A stretch of 64,000 nt of DNA from Micrococcales bacterium 72-143 (GCA_001898835.1 MKVM01000003.1:597842-661841); one strand, 5' to 3'; positions 1 to 10,282 are shown, counted from the stretch's first letter. A program made the numbers and translations. Notes: a model not told the origin generated them from the sequence alone.

Positions 1-1464
<1,464 letters not shown>

Positions 1465-1551
1465 TTAGATCCTACCTCAGCGGGCCTCGCGAAAGCTGCG
1501 CAAACGCCCCTCTGAGCGCCTTTTCCGACGCGGTCGACCTCTTTTGTCGTC

Positions 1552-2055
1552 TCAACCGTAAGTATCGCGCGGACCACGCCCTGGAATCGCGCGGGGGCCG
1601 CGTTTCCAGGAGGGGGCGTCCGGCCCGAGGAACCGGATCGACTCGATGCCCGCCGCGGGATGCTTCTCCGCGATGCGCGCGAGCACGTTCGTGCGCATCG
1701 AGCGCAGCTGCTGCGCCCACGCCGTCGAGTCGCACCGCACCGTGAGCAGACCCTCCTCGACCGACACCGGATCCGCGTGCGCAGCCACCTCCTCACCGAC
1801 CAGCTCCGGCCACGCGACGAGCAGCTCGGACTTCGCCAGGGGAGACTGCCACCCCATCGCGGAGGTCAGCGAGTCCAGCACGGCGTCGAGGCCGCGCGGG
1901 TCGCGGCCCGTGCCGTAGGGCACCGTCGTCTCCTCCCGGGAAGCGCGGTCGCGACGGCGGGCATCCGCGGAACGCGACTCCGGGTCGCCGAACGCCCGGC
2001 GGATGCGGCGGTATACCGCGATGTGCTCCGGCTCGCGCCGCTCCGCGCCGGTCAC
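1552..2055 (-). CDS. DUF721/DciA-family protein
   Basis: A 167-residue protein of the DUF721 family, the family of DciA, which helps load the replicative helicase in bacteria lacking DnaC. Residues about 50-135 carry the domain: a helical start (LDSLTSAMGW), the core LLVAWPELVGEEVAAHADPVSVEEGLLTVRCDSTAWAQQL (seen in pieces) and a closing LGPDAP. The N-terminal 45 residues and C-terminal 25 are basic and low complexity. It starts on a GTG overlapping the recF stop by 4 bases, so it is translationally coupled to recF. It occupies the position of Rv0004 in the mycobacterial origin region. A helicase-loading role is inferred from the family only. Confidence 0.85.
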   Translation of the reverse strand: MTGAERREPEHIAVYRRIRRAFGDPESRSADARRRDRASREETTVPYGTGRDPRGLDAVLDSLTSAMGWQSPLAKSELLVAWPELVGEEVAAHADPVSVEEGLLTVRCDSTAWAQQLRSMRTNVLARIAEKHPAAGIESIRFLGPDAPSWKRGPRAIPGRGPRDTYG

Positions 2056-3227
2056 GACGGCTCCTCACCGGATGCGAGCACCCGCCCCGCCCGGATGCGG
2101 ACCGTGTGCGCCGCGAGCGCGGGCGGCACGTCCGACTCCACGGCCGCGGTGATGAGCACCTGCTCGTACCCGGCCACGGCATCCGCGAGCCGACGCCGAC
2201 GCGACTCGTCGAGCTCCGCGAAGACGTCGTCGAGGATGAGCACCGGGTCGCCGACGGGGGAGTCGGCTCGCAGGAGGGCCGCCGAGGCGAGCCGCAGGGC
2301 GAGGGCGAACGACCACGACTCCCCGTGACTCGCGTAGCCGCGGGCCGGCAGACCGTTCAGCCGCAGCAGCAGGTCGTCGCGATGCGGGCCCGCGAGGGTG
2401 AGCCCGCGCTCGAGCTCAGCGCGGCGGTTGCGGGCGAGGGCTGCGGTGAAGGCGGATGCCGCCTCCTCGGCGTCGATCTCGGTGCGCACGCTCTGCTCGC
2501 TGACCTCGACCTCCTCGTCGGGCGCCGCGCCGAGGATCGACAGCTCGCTCGCGAGCTCCGCCTCGTGCACCTCCCCGGCGATCGCGGCGTACGCCTCGCC
2601 GACGAAGGGGCGCAGCGCCGACACCAGCCGACCGCGCGCCTCGATGATCTCAGAGCCGAGGTCGACGAGCCTCTCGTCCCAGACATCGAGGGTGGAGAGC
2701 TGCGACGCACCGACGCGCGCCGCGCGCGCCGACTTGAGAAGGGTGTTGCGCTGCCGGAGCACCCGCTCGTAGTCGGCGAGCACCCCCGCGAGCCGCGGCG
2801 TGAGCTGCACGAGCAGCTGGTCGAGGAACCGGCGACGACCGGACGGCTCCCCGCGCACGAGGGCGAGATCCTCGGGTGCGAACAGCACGGCGTGCACGTG
2901 CCGCGGCAGATCGCGGGGCTTCGCGGGGGCGCGGTTCACCTGCGCGCGGTTCGCGCCCTGCCGGTTGAGCTGCAGCTCCACGAGCAGCTGCCGGCCGGCG
3001 TGCTCCAGCCGGGCACGGACGACCGCCGCATCCTGCCCCTGACGGATGAGGGCCTGATCCGTCGACACCCGGTGCGAACCCAGCGTCGCGAGGTAGTTGA
3101 TCGACTCGACGAGGTTCGTCTTGCCCTGCCCGTTGCTGCCGACGACGAGGTTCGGGCCCGGCTCGAGGGCGAGCGACGCCGCGGTGTAGTTGCGGAAGTC
3201 GGCGAGCTCGAGGTGCGAGACGAACAC
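2052..3227 (-). CDS. recF: DNA replication and repair protein RecF
   Basis: SMC-like ATPase of 391 residues that helps load RecA at gapped DNA. It opens with MFVSHLELADFRNY, has the Walker A GSNGQGKTN near residue 33, an ABC-type signature region (YASHGESWSFALALRLA) near 300 and Walker B PVLILDDVFAELD near 330. Length is near normal for the family. It sits 7 bases after gnd and overlaps the DUF721 gene, so it probably belongs to the dnaN-gnd-recF transcription unit. Confidence 0.96.
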   Translation of the reverse strand: MFVSHLELADFRNYTAASLALEPGPNLVVGSNGQGKTNLVESINYLATLGSHRVSTDQALIRQGQDAAVVRARLEHAGRQLLVELQLNRQGANRAQVNRAPAKPRDLPRHVHAVLFAPEDLALVRGEPSGRRRFLDQLLVQLTPRLAGVLADYERVLRQRNTLLKSARAARVGASQLSTLDVWDERLVDLGSEIIEARGRLVSALRPFVGEAYAAIAGEVHEAELASELSILGAAPDEEVEVSEQSVRTEIDAEEAASAFTAALARNRRAELERGLTLAGPHRDDLLLRLNGLPARGYASHGESWSFALALRLASAALLRADSPVGDPVLILDDVFAELDESRRRRLADAVAGYEQVLITAAVESDVPPALAAHTVRIRAGRVLASGEEPS

Positions 3228-3234
3228 GGGGTGG

Positions 3235-4119
3235 TCAGGCCTTGCGGACCGCGTGCCCGCCGAACTGCTTGCGCAGGGCCGCGACCGCCTTCATGGCGGG
3301 GGAGTCCTTCTGGCGGGAGACGAAGCGCGCGAAGATCGACGCCGAGATCGTGGGCACCGGCACCGCGTTGTTGAGCGCCTCCTCGACGGTCCACCGGCCC
3401 TCGCCGGAATCCTCGACGTATCCCTCGATGTCGGTGAACTCGGGGTCCTCCTCGAGGGCGCGCACCAGCAGCTCGAGCAACCAGCCGCGGACGACCGTGC
3501 CGCGCTGCCACGCCTTGAAGACGCCGGTGACGTCGTGGATGAGTTCGTCTTTCGCCTCGAGCAGCTCGTATCCCTCGGCCCAGGCCTGCATGAGCGCGTA
3601 CTCGATGCCGTTGTGCACCATCTTCGCGTAGTGGCCGGCGCCGATCGCTCCGGCATGCACGAATCCCTCGGCGCGCGGACCCTCGGGGCGGAGCGCGTCG
3701 AAGACCGGCATCGCGCGCTCGATGTCGGCCGCGTCTCCGCCGGCCATGAGGCCGTAGCCGTTCTCGGCGCCCCAGATGCCGCCGGAGACCCCGCAGTCGA
3801 CGTAGCGGATGCCGTGCTCCGCGAGCAGCGCGGCGTGCTTCGCGTCCTCGGTGAACTTCGAGTTCCCGCCCTCGATCACGAGGTCGCCCTCCCCGAGCAC
3901 GGCGGCGAGGTCGGTGATGACCCCGGTGGTGATCGGACCGGACGGCACCATGACCCAGACGATGCGCGGCTCGGGGAGCGCGGAGGCGAGCGAGGCGAGA
4001 TCCGGGACGTCGGTGACGTCCGGGTTCGGGTCGTATCCGGTGACCTCGATGCCGGCGGCCCGCAGCCGGGTGCGCATGTTGTTGCCCATCCGGCCGAGCC
4101 CCACGAGTCCGATGTGCAT
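3235..4119 (-). CDS. gnd: 6-phosphogluconate dehydrogenase, short bacterial type
   Basis: Oxidative decarboxylase converting 6-phosphogluconate to ribulose 5-phosphate in the pentose phosphate pathway. The Rossmann start MHIGLVGLGRMGNNM and the family signature VDCGVSGGIWGAENGYGLM are clear, with the catalytic helix around KMVHNGIEY. At 294 residues it belongs to the short, usually NAD-preferring class, not the ~470-residue class. It lies between dnaN (34 bases away) and recF (7 bases away). A gnd gene between dnaN and recF is common in actinobacteria and is cotranscribed by position. Cofactor preference is inferred from length. Confidence 0.92.
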   Translation of the reverse strand: MHIGLVGLGRMGNNMRTRLRAAGIEVTGYDPNPDVTDVPDLASLASALPEPRIVWVMVPSGPITTGVITDLAAVLGEGDLVIEGGNSKFTEDAKHAALLAEHGIRYVDCGVSGGIWGAENGYGLMAGGDAADIERAMPVFDALRPEGPRAEGFVHAGAIGAGHYAKMVHNGIEYALMQAWAEGYELLEAKDELIHDVTGVFKAWQRGTVVRGWLLELLVRALEEDPEFTDIEGYVEDSGEGRWTVEEALNNAVPVPTISASIFARFVSRQKDSPAMKAVAALRKQFGGHAVRKA

Positions 4120-4153
4120 GGGTGCTCCCCTCCGCGCGCAGCGCGGTCGAATC

Positions 4154-5302
4154 TCAGCGCAGCAGGAGGTTGGGCTGCAGCAGGTACTTGTAGTTGTCGG
4201 TTCCCGGGGCCTCGCGCGAGGACTGGCTCGTGATGAGCACCGGGCCGGGCTTGTTCGGGTTCTCGGTCTTGGTGAACGAGATCCTCACGAACTCGGAGTG
4301 GACGGCGCCGAGGCCGTCGAGTAGGAACGAGGGCTTGAGGGAGACGACCGTGTCCTCGCCGACGAGGTGCGCGTCGATCGTCTCGGATGCCTGCGCCTGC
4401 TCGGAGCCGGCGGCCTCGAGCGTCAGGCCGTCGGTCGACGAGAAGCTGAACCGAAGTGCGGCCTCCCGCTCGAGCACGAGCGAGACACGGCGGGTGGCCT
4501 CGACGAGCTCGGCCGTGTTGAGCACGGCGTAGTTCTCGACGGTCTCGGGGAAGAGGCGCTTCACGGGCGGGAAGTTGCCCTTGATGAGGAGCGAGGTGAC
4601 CGTCTTCTTGTCGGCCCGGAAGGCGATGAGCTCGCGGTCGTCACCTCGGACGATCGAGACGCCGATGGTGCCCGAGTGGGCGAAGGTCTTGCCGATCTCG
4701 GAGAGCGTGCGCGCGGGGACGAGCGCCGTCGTGCCGGCCGCGGACGAGGATCCGGAATCCCAGTCGATCTCGCGGACGGCGACGCGGTAGCGGTCGGTCG
4801 CGACGAGCGAGAGGCTGCTCTCCCCGACCTCGAGCTGAACGCCGGTGATCACGGGGGTGACGTCGTCGCGGGATGCGGCGACCGCGACCTGGGACACGGC
4901 GGCCGCGAACTCCTCGGCGGGGAGCACGCCCGTCTGGTCGTCGATCTGAGGAAGGGTCGGATACTCCTCGACCGGCATGCTCAGCAGCGTGAAGCGCGCG
5001 GAGCCGCAGCTCACCTGGATCTTGCCGTCGACGGTCTCGAATACGACGGGCGCATTCGGGAGCCGGCTCGCGATGTCGGCCAGCAGGCGACCCGAGACGA
5101 GGGCCGTACCCGCCTCATCCACCTCGGCCGTGATCTCGGTGCGGCTCGAGACCTCGTAGTCGAAGGACGAGAGCGTGAGGCCGGAGCCCTCCGCCTCGAG
5201 CAGCACGCCGCTCAGGATGGGCTGGGTGGTGCGCTGCGGCAGGAGCTTCACCGCGAATGACACCGCCTCGCTGAAGACGTCGCGATTCACCTGGAACTTC
5301 AC
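4154..5302 (-). CDS. dnaN: DNA polymerase III sliding clamp (beta subunit)
   Basis: Ring-shaped processivity clamp for the replicative polymerase, 382 residues in three repeated clamp domains. It opens MKFQVNRDVFSEAVSFAVKLLP and contains the typical LSGVLLEAEGSGLTLSSFDYE and DRYRVAVREIDW segments. The C-terminal end YLLQPNLLLR is non-canonical compared with the MPMR-type tail of enterobacteria but usual for actinobacteria. The GTG start at 5300-5302 is preceded by AAGGAG. The gene faces away from oriC. Confidence 0.97.
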   Translation of the reverse strand: MKFQVNRDVFSEAVSFAVKLLPQRTTQPILSGVLLEAEGSGLTLSSFDYEVSSRTEITAEVDEAGTALVSGRLLADIASRLPNAPVVFETVDGKIQVSCGSARFTLLSMPVEEYPTLPQIDDQTGVLPAEEFAAAVSQVAVAASRDDVTPVITGVQLEVGESSLSLVATDRYRVAVREIDWDSGSSSAAGTTALVPARTLSEIGKTFAHSGTIGVSIVRGDDRELIAFRADKKTVTSLLIKGNFPPVKRLFPETVENYAVLNTAELVEATRRVSLVLEREAALRFSFSSTDGLTLEAAGSEQAQASETIDAHLVGEDTVVSLKPSFLLDGLGAVHSEFVRISFTKTENPNKPGPVLITSQSSREAPGTDNYKYLLQPNLLLR

Positions 5303-5437
5303 GCGTCACTCCTTCTGAGTCGCATCGAGGGTCCGCACGGGTTGTGTCAACGATCTTGGCACGGACTCGAGCACTCTCGGTTATCGGCCGACGACGGAGA
5401 GGAAGAGATAGCTAATCGTCTTAACGCCTGTGCGAAC

Positions 5438-5446
5438 TGTGGATAA
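5438..5446 (-). promoter_or_regulatory. DnaA box (perfect match)
   Basis: TGTGGATAA, the reverse complement of the consensus TTATCCACA, next to an AT-rich stretch. Confidence 0.85.
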
Positions 5447-5596
5447 GTATGGTGCGCGCCGCCGACGTCAGGGAACTACATCCGTGGAAGTTGTGAGCGG
5501 GCTGCGGACGATTCGCCCCGGGATGTCGGGAAACTCGCGCGGGCCGATTCCACTGTCCACACCTCCGCTCGGCGCGTTCCACATCTCATCCGGAAG

Positions 5597-5605
5597 TTAT
5601 CCACA
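5597..5605 (+). promoter_or_regulatory. DnaA box (perfect match)
   Basis: TTATCCACA exactly. It lies 7 bases after the 15-mer CGTTCCACATCTCAT (5575-5589), which recurs upstream of dnaB. Confidence 0.85.
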
Positions 5606-5642
5606 GCGCTCTCCCCAGACTGTGCAACGCGAGCGGGAGGCT

Positions 5643-7040
5643 CTACGGGCGGTACCGCTGGTCCTGCTTGATGCGGGCGGTGAGCTCGGTGACCTGGTTG
5701 TAGATCGAACGGCGCTCCTTCATGAGCTCGCTGATCTTCTTGTTCGCGTACATGACGGTCGTGTGGTCGCGGTTGCCGAACAGCTGCCCGATCTTCGGCA
5801 GCGACAGGTTCGTCATCTCCCTGCACAGGTACATCGCGATCTGGCGCGCGGTCGCGACCGCCTGCGATCGTGACGAACCGTAGAGGTCGTCGACGGAGAG
5901 CTTGAAGTAGTCGGCCGTGTGATTGATGATGTCGACCGGCGAGATGACGTTGTCCTCGTCGAGCGTGATGAGGTCCTTGAGAACGGTCTGCACGAGGGCC
6001 AGGTCGACCGGCGTCTTGTTGAGGTTCGCGAACGCGGTGACGCGGATGAGGGTCCCCTCGAGCTCGCGGATGTTCGACGACACCTTCGTCGCCATGTACT
6101 CGAGGATGTCCTCCGGCACCTGCAGGCGCTCGGACTGCGCCTTCTTCCGCAGGATCGCGATACGGGTCTCGAGGTCGGGCGCCTGCACATCCGTGATGAG
6201 CCCCCACTCGAAGCGCGACCGCATGCGGTCCTCGAATCCGGTGAGGTGCTTGGGTGCCAGGTCGCTCGTGATGACGACCTGCTTGTTGTGATCGTGCAGC
6301 GTGTTGAAGGTGTGGAAGAAGGCCTCCTGGGTGGAGTCCTTGCCCTGCAGGAACTGGATGTCGTCGATGAGCAGGATGTCGATCTCGCGGTAGCGGGACT
6401 GGAAGACCGACGCCCGGTTGTTCGCGATCGAGTTGATGAAGTCGTTCGTGAACTCCTCCGAGCTCACATAGCGGACGCGGATGCCGGGATAGAGGCTCTC
6501 GGCGTAGTGGCCGATCGCGTGCAGCAGGTGGGTCTTGCCGAGACCGGAGTCGCCGTAGACGAAGAGCGGGTTGTAGGCCTTCGCCGGCGCCTCGGCGACC
6601 GCGACCGCGGCTGCATGCGCGAAGCGGTTCGACCCACCGATGACGAAGTTGTCGAAGTTGTACTTCGGGTTGAGGCGCGAGTCGCTGCGGCGGCCGAGCT
6701 CGATGACGGGGCTCAGCTGCTCGGCATGGGGGGAGTCGATGACGTCGTCGGCGACCGGCTGCAGGATGGGCTGGATCTCCGGGTTGACGACGATCGCGAA
6801 GTTGGTGACGTCGCCGTCGACGTCCGCGAGGGCGTCGAGCAGGGGCACCCGGATGCGCTGCTCGAGCATCCCGCGCGTGAGCTCGTTGGGCACCTCGAGG
6901 TAGATGGTCTCCCCCAGGACGCCCTTCGGCTCGACGAGGTTGATGAACCCGTGGAGCTGCGGCGTGATGCGGTCATCGGATGCGAGGCGGGCCTGCACGG
7001 CCGTCCACAGCTCCCGGGTGGGGTCCGCGGGATCGGTCAT
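5643..7040 (-). CDS. dnaA: Chromosomal replication initiator protein DnaA
   Basis: AAA+ initiator that binds DnaA boxes and melts the origin, 465 residues. The domain III core shows LNPKYNFDNFVIGGSNRFAH, Walker A GDSGLGKTHLL, Walker B LLIDDIQFLQGK and the sensor region. Domain IV carries the DNA-binding signature MYLCREMTNLSLPKIGQLFGNRDHTTVMYA near the C-terminus. The domain II linker is short compared with Streptomyces. The upstream leader (7041-7200) has several DnaA-box-like sites, which fits autoregulation. Confidence 0.98.
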   Translation of the reverse strand: MTDPADPTRELWTAVQARLASDDRITPQLHGFINLVEPKGVLGETIYLEVPNELTRGMLEQRIRVPLLDALADVDGDVTNFAIVVNPEIQPILQPVADDVIDSPHAEQLSPVIELGRRSDSRLNPKYNFDNFVIGGSNRFAHAAAVAVAEAPAKAYNPLFVYGDSGLGKTHLLHAIGHYAESLYPGIRVRYVSSEEFTNDFINSIANNRASVFQSRYREIDILLIDDIQFLQGKDSTQEAFFHTFNTLHDHNKQVVITSDLAPKHLTGFEDRMRSRFEWGLITDVQAPDLETRIAILRKKAQSERLQVPEDILEYMATKVSSNIRELEGTLIRVTAFANLNKTPVDLALVQTVLKDLITLDEDNVISPVDIINHTADYFKLSVDDLYGSSRSQAVATARQIAMYLCREMTNLSLPKIGQLFGNRDHTTVMYANKKISELMKERRSIYNQVTELTARIKQDQRYRP

Positions 7041-7222
7041 CTTCTCGTTCGTTCCTGGTGGTTATTCACAGCTCTGTCCACAGTGCTGGGGGCGATGGCA
7101 CGTCGTATCCAGCGGGATCCGGGTCCCTCGAGGATGACGACCACCTTAGTTGTGGACAGCGTCCTGTGGACAACTCCCTCTCGGCGGATGTGGAGAGAGC
7201 GGGGGTATCGTGAATCTCAAGT
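7041..7222. promoter_or_regulatory. dnaA promoter region with DnaA-box-like sites
   Basis: This spacer upstream of dnaA has TTATTCACA (7062-7070), CTGTCCACA (7074-7082), TGTGGACAG (7151-7159) and TGTGGACAA (7165-7173). The last is a perfect match to the TTGTCCACA variant on the minus strand. The boxes flank the likely dnaA promoter, so they could mediate autoregulation or belong to an extended origin. Confidence 0.6.
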
Positions 7223-7251
7223 TTGACCGTTGCCGGTCGAGGCCCTATTTT
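7223..7251 (+). promoter_or_regulatory. Strong housekeeping promoter of the rpmH operon
   Basis: A TTGACC -35 element at 7223-7228 and a TATTTT -10 element at 7246-7251 are separated by 17 bases. The run of T and A is conspicuous in this GC-rich sequence. The start of rpmH is 78 bases downstream. Confidence 0.65.
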
Positions 7252-7328
7252 TAACAGGTTGTCGGCATTCAGGCGCCGACCCCGTTCTTTCCCGGTCGCC
7301 GCACACACCGGGGCCAGGAGATATCACC

Positions 7329-7466
7329 ATGAGCAAGCGAACCTTCCAGCCGAACAACCGGCGCCGCGCCAAGAAGCACGGCTTCCGCCTCCGCATGCGC
7401 ACCCGCGCCGGCCGCGCCATCCTCGCGGCCCGCCGTCGCAAGGGGCGCACCGAGCTCTCCGCGTAG
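7329..7466 (+). CDS. rpmH: 50S ribosomal protein L34
   Basis: 45-residue basic ribosomal protein, [18 protein letters not shown] at its start and ending in [10 protein letters not shown], the classic L34 pattern. CAGGAG lies just upstream of the ATG. It leads the conserved rpmH-rnpA-yidD-yidC cluster and is divergent from dnaA. Confidence 0.98.
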   Translation: MSKRTFQPNNRRRAKKHGFRLRMRTRAGRAILAARRRKGRTELSA

Positions 7467-7475
7467 TCGGGCGAC

Positions 7476-7814
7476 GTGCTGGCCAGGGCGAACCGAGTGG
7501 TCAAGCCCTCGGACTTCCGTGCGATCGTGCGCCGCGGGCGCCGGACCACGACGGCCAGCACGCTCATCTACCGGGTCGAGCGCGACCCCGCGGACCCCGC
7601 TCGTTTCGGGTTCATCGTCGCCAAGACCGTCGGCAACGCCGTCGAGAGGAACCTGGTGCGACGCCGGATGCGTGCCGTCTGCCGTTCGATCGTCGACGCC
7701 GGAGGCAGCGGATCGGATGTCGTCGTACGAGCACTCCCCGGGTCCGCCCAGCGCGACTGGACTAGTCTCTCCGCCGAGATGCACGCGATCCTCGACCCCG
7801 CCCTGATCCCATGA
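7476..7814 (+). CDS. rnpA: Ribonuclease P protein component
   Basis: Protein subunit that assists RNase P RNA in maturing tRNA 5' ends. 112 residues, with FGFIVAKTVGNAVERNLVRRRMR carrying the conserved RNR-type RNA-binding motif near residue 60. It starts on GTG 9 bases after rpmH. The stop overlaps the yidD start (ATGA). Confidence 0.95.
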   Translation: MLARANRVVKPSDFRAIVRRGRRTTTASTLIYRVERDPADPARFGFIVAKTVGNAVERNLVRRRMRAVCRSIVDAGGSGSDVVVRALPGSAQRDWTSLSAEMHAILDPALIP

Positions 7815-8125
7815 AGCGGGCCGGGCTCTTCCTCTGGCTGTTGCCGAGGAACATCTGCGTCGCGATCCTCCGCGGCTATCGCGCCGTCATCTCGCCGCTG
7901 TACGGCGACGTCTGCCGGTACTTCCCGAGCTGTTCCGCCTACGCGATGGGCTCCATCCAGCAGCACGGCGTGATCAAGGGGATCGCGCTCGGCAGCTGGC
8001 GCATCATGCGGTGCCACCCGTGGGCGCGCGGCGGAATCGACGACGTGCCGGAGTCGCGTCGTCACCACGACCACTATCACCTCACCCGATTCGGCTTCGT
8101 CGCCGCGGGACACGGAAAGGGCTGA
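7811..8125 (+). CDS. yidD: Membrane protein insertion efficiency factor YidD
   Basis: Small membrane-associated protein of 104 residues that assists YidC-dependent insertion. The family core is clear: GYRAVISPLYGDVCRYFPSCSAYA with the conserved cysteines, then WRIMRCHPWARGGIDDVP. It overlaps rnpA by 4 bases and precedes yidC by 9. The C-terminal 20 residues are histidine-rich and variable. Confidence 0.94.
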   Translation: MKRAGLFLWLLPRNICVAILRGYRAVISPLYGDVCRYFPSCSAYAMGSIQQHGVIKGIALGSWRIMRCHPWARGGIDDVPESRRHHDHYHLTRFGFVAAGHGKG

Positions 8126-8134
8126 GCGAGCCGT

Positions 8135-9109
8135 ATGGATTTCTTGGGAACGATCCTCTGGCCCATCAAGTGGGTCATCGAGGCCATCCTGGTGGGCTTC
8201 CACTGGTTGCTGTCCGAGCTGGGAATGGATCCCTCGGGCGGTCTCACCTGGGTGCTCTCGATCGTGGGTCTCGTCCTCATCGTGCGCGCCGCCCTCATCC
8301 CGATCTTCGTGCGGCAGATCAAGAGCCAGCGCAAGATGCTCGAGGTCGCCCCGGAGCTCAAGAAGATCCAGGACAAGTACCGCGGGAAGAAGGATCAGTT
8401 CTCGCGTGAGGCGATGCAGCGGGAGACGATGGCGCTCTACCAGCGCGCCGGCACCAATCCGCTGTCGTCGTGCCTGCCGCTACTCATCCAGATGCCCATC
8501 TTCTTCAGCCTGTTCTCGGTGCTCAACGAGGCTCGCAACGACAAGGCAGGGGTGGGCCTGCTCACCCAGGAGCTCTCCGACAACTTCGGCAAGGCCAACC
8601 TCTTCGGCATCGCGCCGCTCAAGTACAGCCTCGTAGACGCCTTCAACTACGGGAACGTGGCGGTCGCGGTCATCGCCATCGCGATGATCCTCATCATGAC
8701 GGCGTCGCAGTTCTACACGCAGCTGCAGATCATGTCGAAGAACCAGACGCCGGAGATGAAGGCCAGCCCGATGTACCGGCAGCAGCGGATCCTGCTGTAC
8801 ATCCTCCCGGTCGTCTTCCTGTTCTCGGGCCTCGCCTTCCCGATCGGCGTGATGTTCTACTGGCTGACCTCCAACGTCTGGACGATGGTGCAGCAGTGGC
8901 TCGTCATCCGGAACATGCCGACGCCCGGCTCCGAGGCCGCGCTGGCCCGCGAGGCGCGCCTGGCCAAGAGGAACCGCAACAAGATGGCGGATGACGCGGC
9001 GGCGATCGCCGCGGTCGTCGAGGAGGAGCCGGCGAAGCCGGTGACCACCCAGCGACAGCAGCCCGTCGGCAAGAATCGTGCCAAGAAGCAGGGGGGACCC
9101 AAGAAGTGA
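8135..9109 (+). CDS. yidC: Membrane protein insertase YidC
   Basis: Oxa1/YidC-family insertase, 324 residues, with five or so membrane segments and no large periplasmic domain, as is usual in Gram-positives. The helical hairpin KILEVAPELKKIQDKYRGKKDQ type segment, the conserved NPLSSCLPLLIQMPIFFSLF and FPIGVMFYWLTSNVW are visible. The C-terminal tail from about 275 is charged (KRNRNKM, KNRAKKQGGPKK) and probably ribosome-facing. It overlaps jag by 4 bases. Confidence 0.95.
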   Translation: MDFLGTILWPIKWVIEAILVGFHWLLSELGMDPSGGLTWVLSIVGLVLIVRAALIPIFVRQIKSQRKMLEVAPELKKIQDKYRGKKDQFSREAMQRETMALYQRAGTNPLSSCLPLLIQMPIFFSLFSVLNEARNDKAGVGLLTQELSDNFGKANLFGIAPLKYSLVDAFNYGNVAVAVIAIAMILIMTASQFYTQLQIMSKNQTPEMKASPMYRQQRILLYILPVVFLFSGLAFPIGVMFYWLTSNVWTMVQQWLVIRNMPTPGSEAALAREARLAKRNRNKMADDAAAIAAVVEEEPAKPVTTQRQQPVGKNRAKKQGGPKK

Positions 9110-9606
9110 CCGAGGAGAACGTGGCCGAGCTCGAGCCCGCGCCGAGCGAGCAGGACGTCGTCGACGAGGGGGACATCGCCGCCGACTACATCGAGGAGCT
9201 CCTCGACATCGCCGACATCGACGGCGACATTGACATCGACTCGCGCGTCGGACGGGCGTACCTCTCGGTGACGGCCGACGACAGCTCGAACCTCAGCCTG
9301 CTCTCGAAGCCGGACACCGTGGCTGCCCTGCAGGAGCTCACCCGCCTCGCCGTCCAGGCGAAGACGGGGCGGTTCTCGCGGCTCATCCTGGACATCGGCG
9401 GTTCCCGGGATGCTCGGGCCGAGGAGCTCGCCGCCATCGTCGAGCACGCGATCACGCGCATCGAGGGCGGCGCGGCATCCGCTTCGCTGCCCCCGATGAC
9501 CAGCTACGAGCGCAAGCTCGTGCACGACATCGTCAGCGAGCGCGGCTACCACTCCGAGTCGGAGGGCGAGGGCCGCGACCGCCACACGGTGATCACCGCC
9601 CGATAG
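9106..9606 (+). CDS. jag: Jag/KhpB family RNA-binding protein (KH + R3H)
   Basis: 166-residue cytoplasmic RNA-binding protein. The acidic N-terminal 45 residues are followed by a KH-like domain (LTRLAVQAKTGRFSRLILDIGG near 80-105) and a C-terminal R3H domain (PPMTSYERKLVHDIVSERGYHSESEGEGRDRHTVI in pieces). It starts at the GTG overlapping the yidC stop. A yidC-jag pair next to rpmH is standard. It lacks the long Jag-N domain of Firmicutes. Confidence 0.92.
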   Translation: MTEENVAELEPAPSEQDVVDEGDIAADYIEELLDIADIDGDIDIDSRVGRAYLSVTADDSSNLSLLSKPDTVAALQELTRLAVQAKTGRFSRLILDIGGSRDARAEELAAIVEHAITRIEGGAASASLPPMTSYERKLVHDIVSERGYHSESEGEGRDRHTVITAR

Positions 9607-9611
9607 GCGGA

Positions 9612-9627
9612 TGTTTCACGTGAAACA
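9612..9627. other. parS: parS centromere site 1
   Basis: Perfect 16-base palindrome TGTTTCACGTGAAACA, the ParB-binding consensus, in the gap between jag and rsmG. Confidence 0.95.
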
Positions 9628-9639
9628 TCGAGGCGAGCG

Positions 9640-10266
9640 GTGAGCGGGCTCGAGGCCGAGCCGGCCGCCGCCGCGTCTCTCTTCGGAGACCGGATCGAGC
9701 TCGCTCGCCGCTTCACCGACGACCTTGCGCGCGAGGGCGAGCTGCGGGGTCTCATCGGCCCCCTGGAGCTGCCCCGCCTGTGGTCGCGGCACGTGCTCAA
9801 CTCTGCACTTCTCGCGCCCCTGCTTCAGCCGGGACGCGTGGGTGATGTGGGAAGCGGCGCCGGGCTTCCGGGGCTCGTCCTGGCCATCGCCCGACCCGAC
9901 GCGCACCTCGTGCTGATCGAGCCGATGGAACGCCGAGTCGACTGGCTGCTCGAGGAGTCCCTCGCGCTCGGGCTCGACAACGTGAGCGTGGTGCGAGCCC
10001 GCGCCGAGGACGTGCGACTCGACGTGCCGCTCGACCAGGTGACCGCCCGCGCGGTGTCGGCGCTCTCGAAGCTGCTTCCGCTCACCGCGCCGCTCGTGAG
10101 ATCCGGAGGCGAGTTCGTCTTCATGAAGGGCGCGAGGGTCGACGACGAGATCGTCGCGGCGGAGAAGGTCATCCGCCGTCTCGGGTTGCGCAACGTCATG
10201 ACGCAGGTGCTGGGGGAGGGCGTCGTGCCCGAGCCGACCCGGGTGTTTCGCGCGACGCGGCCCTGA
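9640..10266 (+). CDS. rsmG: 16S rRNA (guanine-N7) methyltransferase RsmG
   Basis: SAM-dependent methyltransferase that modifies G527 (E. coli numbering) of 16S rRNA. 208 residues, with VGDVGSGAGLPGLVLAIARPD as the SAM-binding motif I near 65-85 and LIEPMERRVDWL as motif II. The gene starts on GTG 12 bases after parS 1, and its stop abuts parS 2. Location between jag and parA is conserved in actinobacteria. Confidence 0.95.
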   Translation: MSGLEAEPAAAASLFGDRIELARRFTDDLAREGELRGLIGPLELPRLWSRHVLNSALLAPLLQPGRVGDVGSGAGLPGLVLAIARPDAHLVLIEPMERRVDWLLEESLALGLDNVSVVRARAEDVRLDVPLDQVTARAVSALSKLLPLTAPLVRSGGEFVFMKGARVDDEIVAAEKVIRRLGLRNVMTQVLGEGVVPEPTRVFRATRP

Positions 10267-10282
10267 TGTTTCACGTGAAACA
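10267..10282. other. parS: parS centromere site 2
   Basis: Perfect TGTTTCACGTGAAACA, starting at the base after the rsmG stop codon. Confidence 0.95.

Larger units (their letters stand above)
5303..5642. other. oriC: Probable chromosomal origin oriC (dnaA-dnaN spacer)
   Basis: This 340-base gap between dnaA and dnaN has two perfect DnaA boxes in opposite orientation: TGTGGATAA at 5438-5446 and TTATCCACA at 5597-5605. A one-mismatch box, CTGTCCACA, lies at 5553-5561. The stretch 5401-5450 is unusually AT-rich for this genome and is a candidate unwinding element. In mycobacteria and Streptomyces the functional origin is in this spacer. The spacer on the other side of dnaA also has DnaA-box-like sites, so a bipartite origin is possible. 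Confidence 0.8.
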
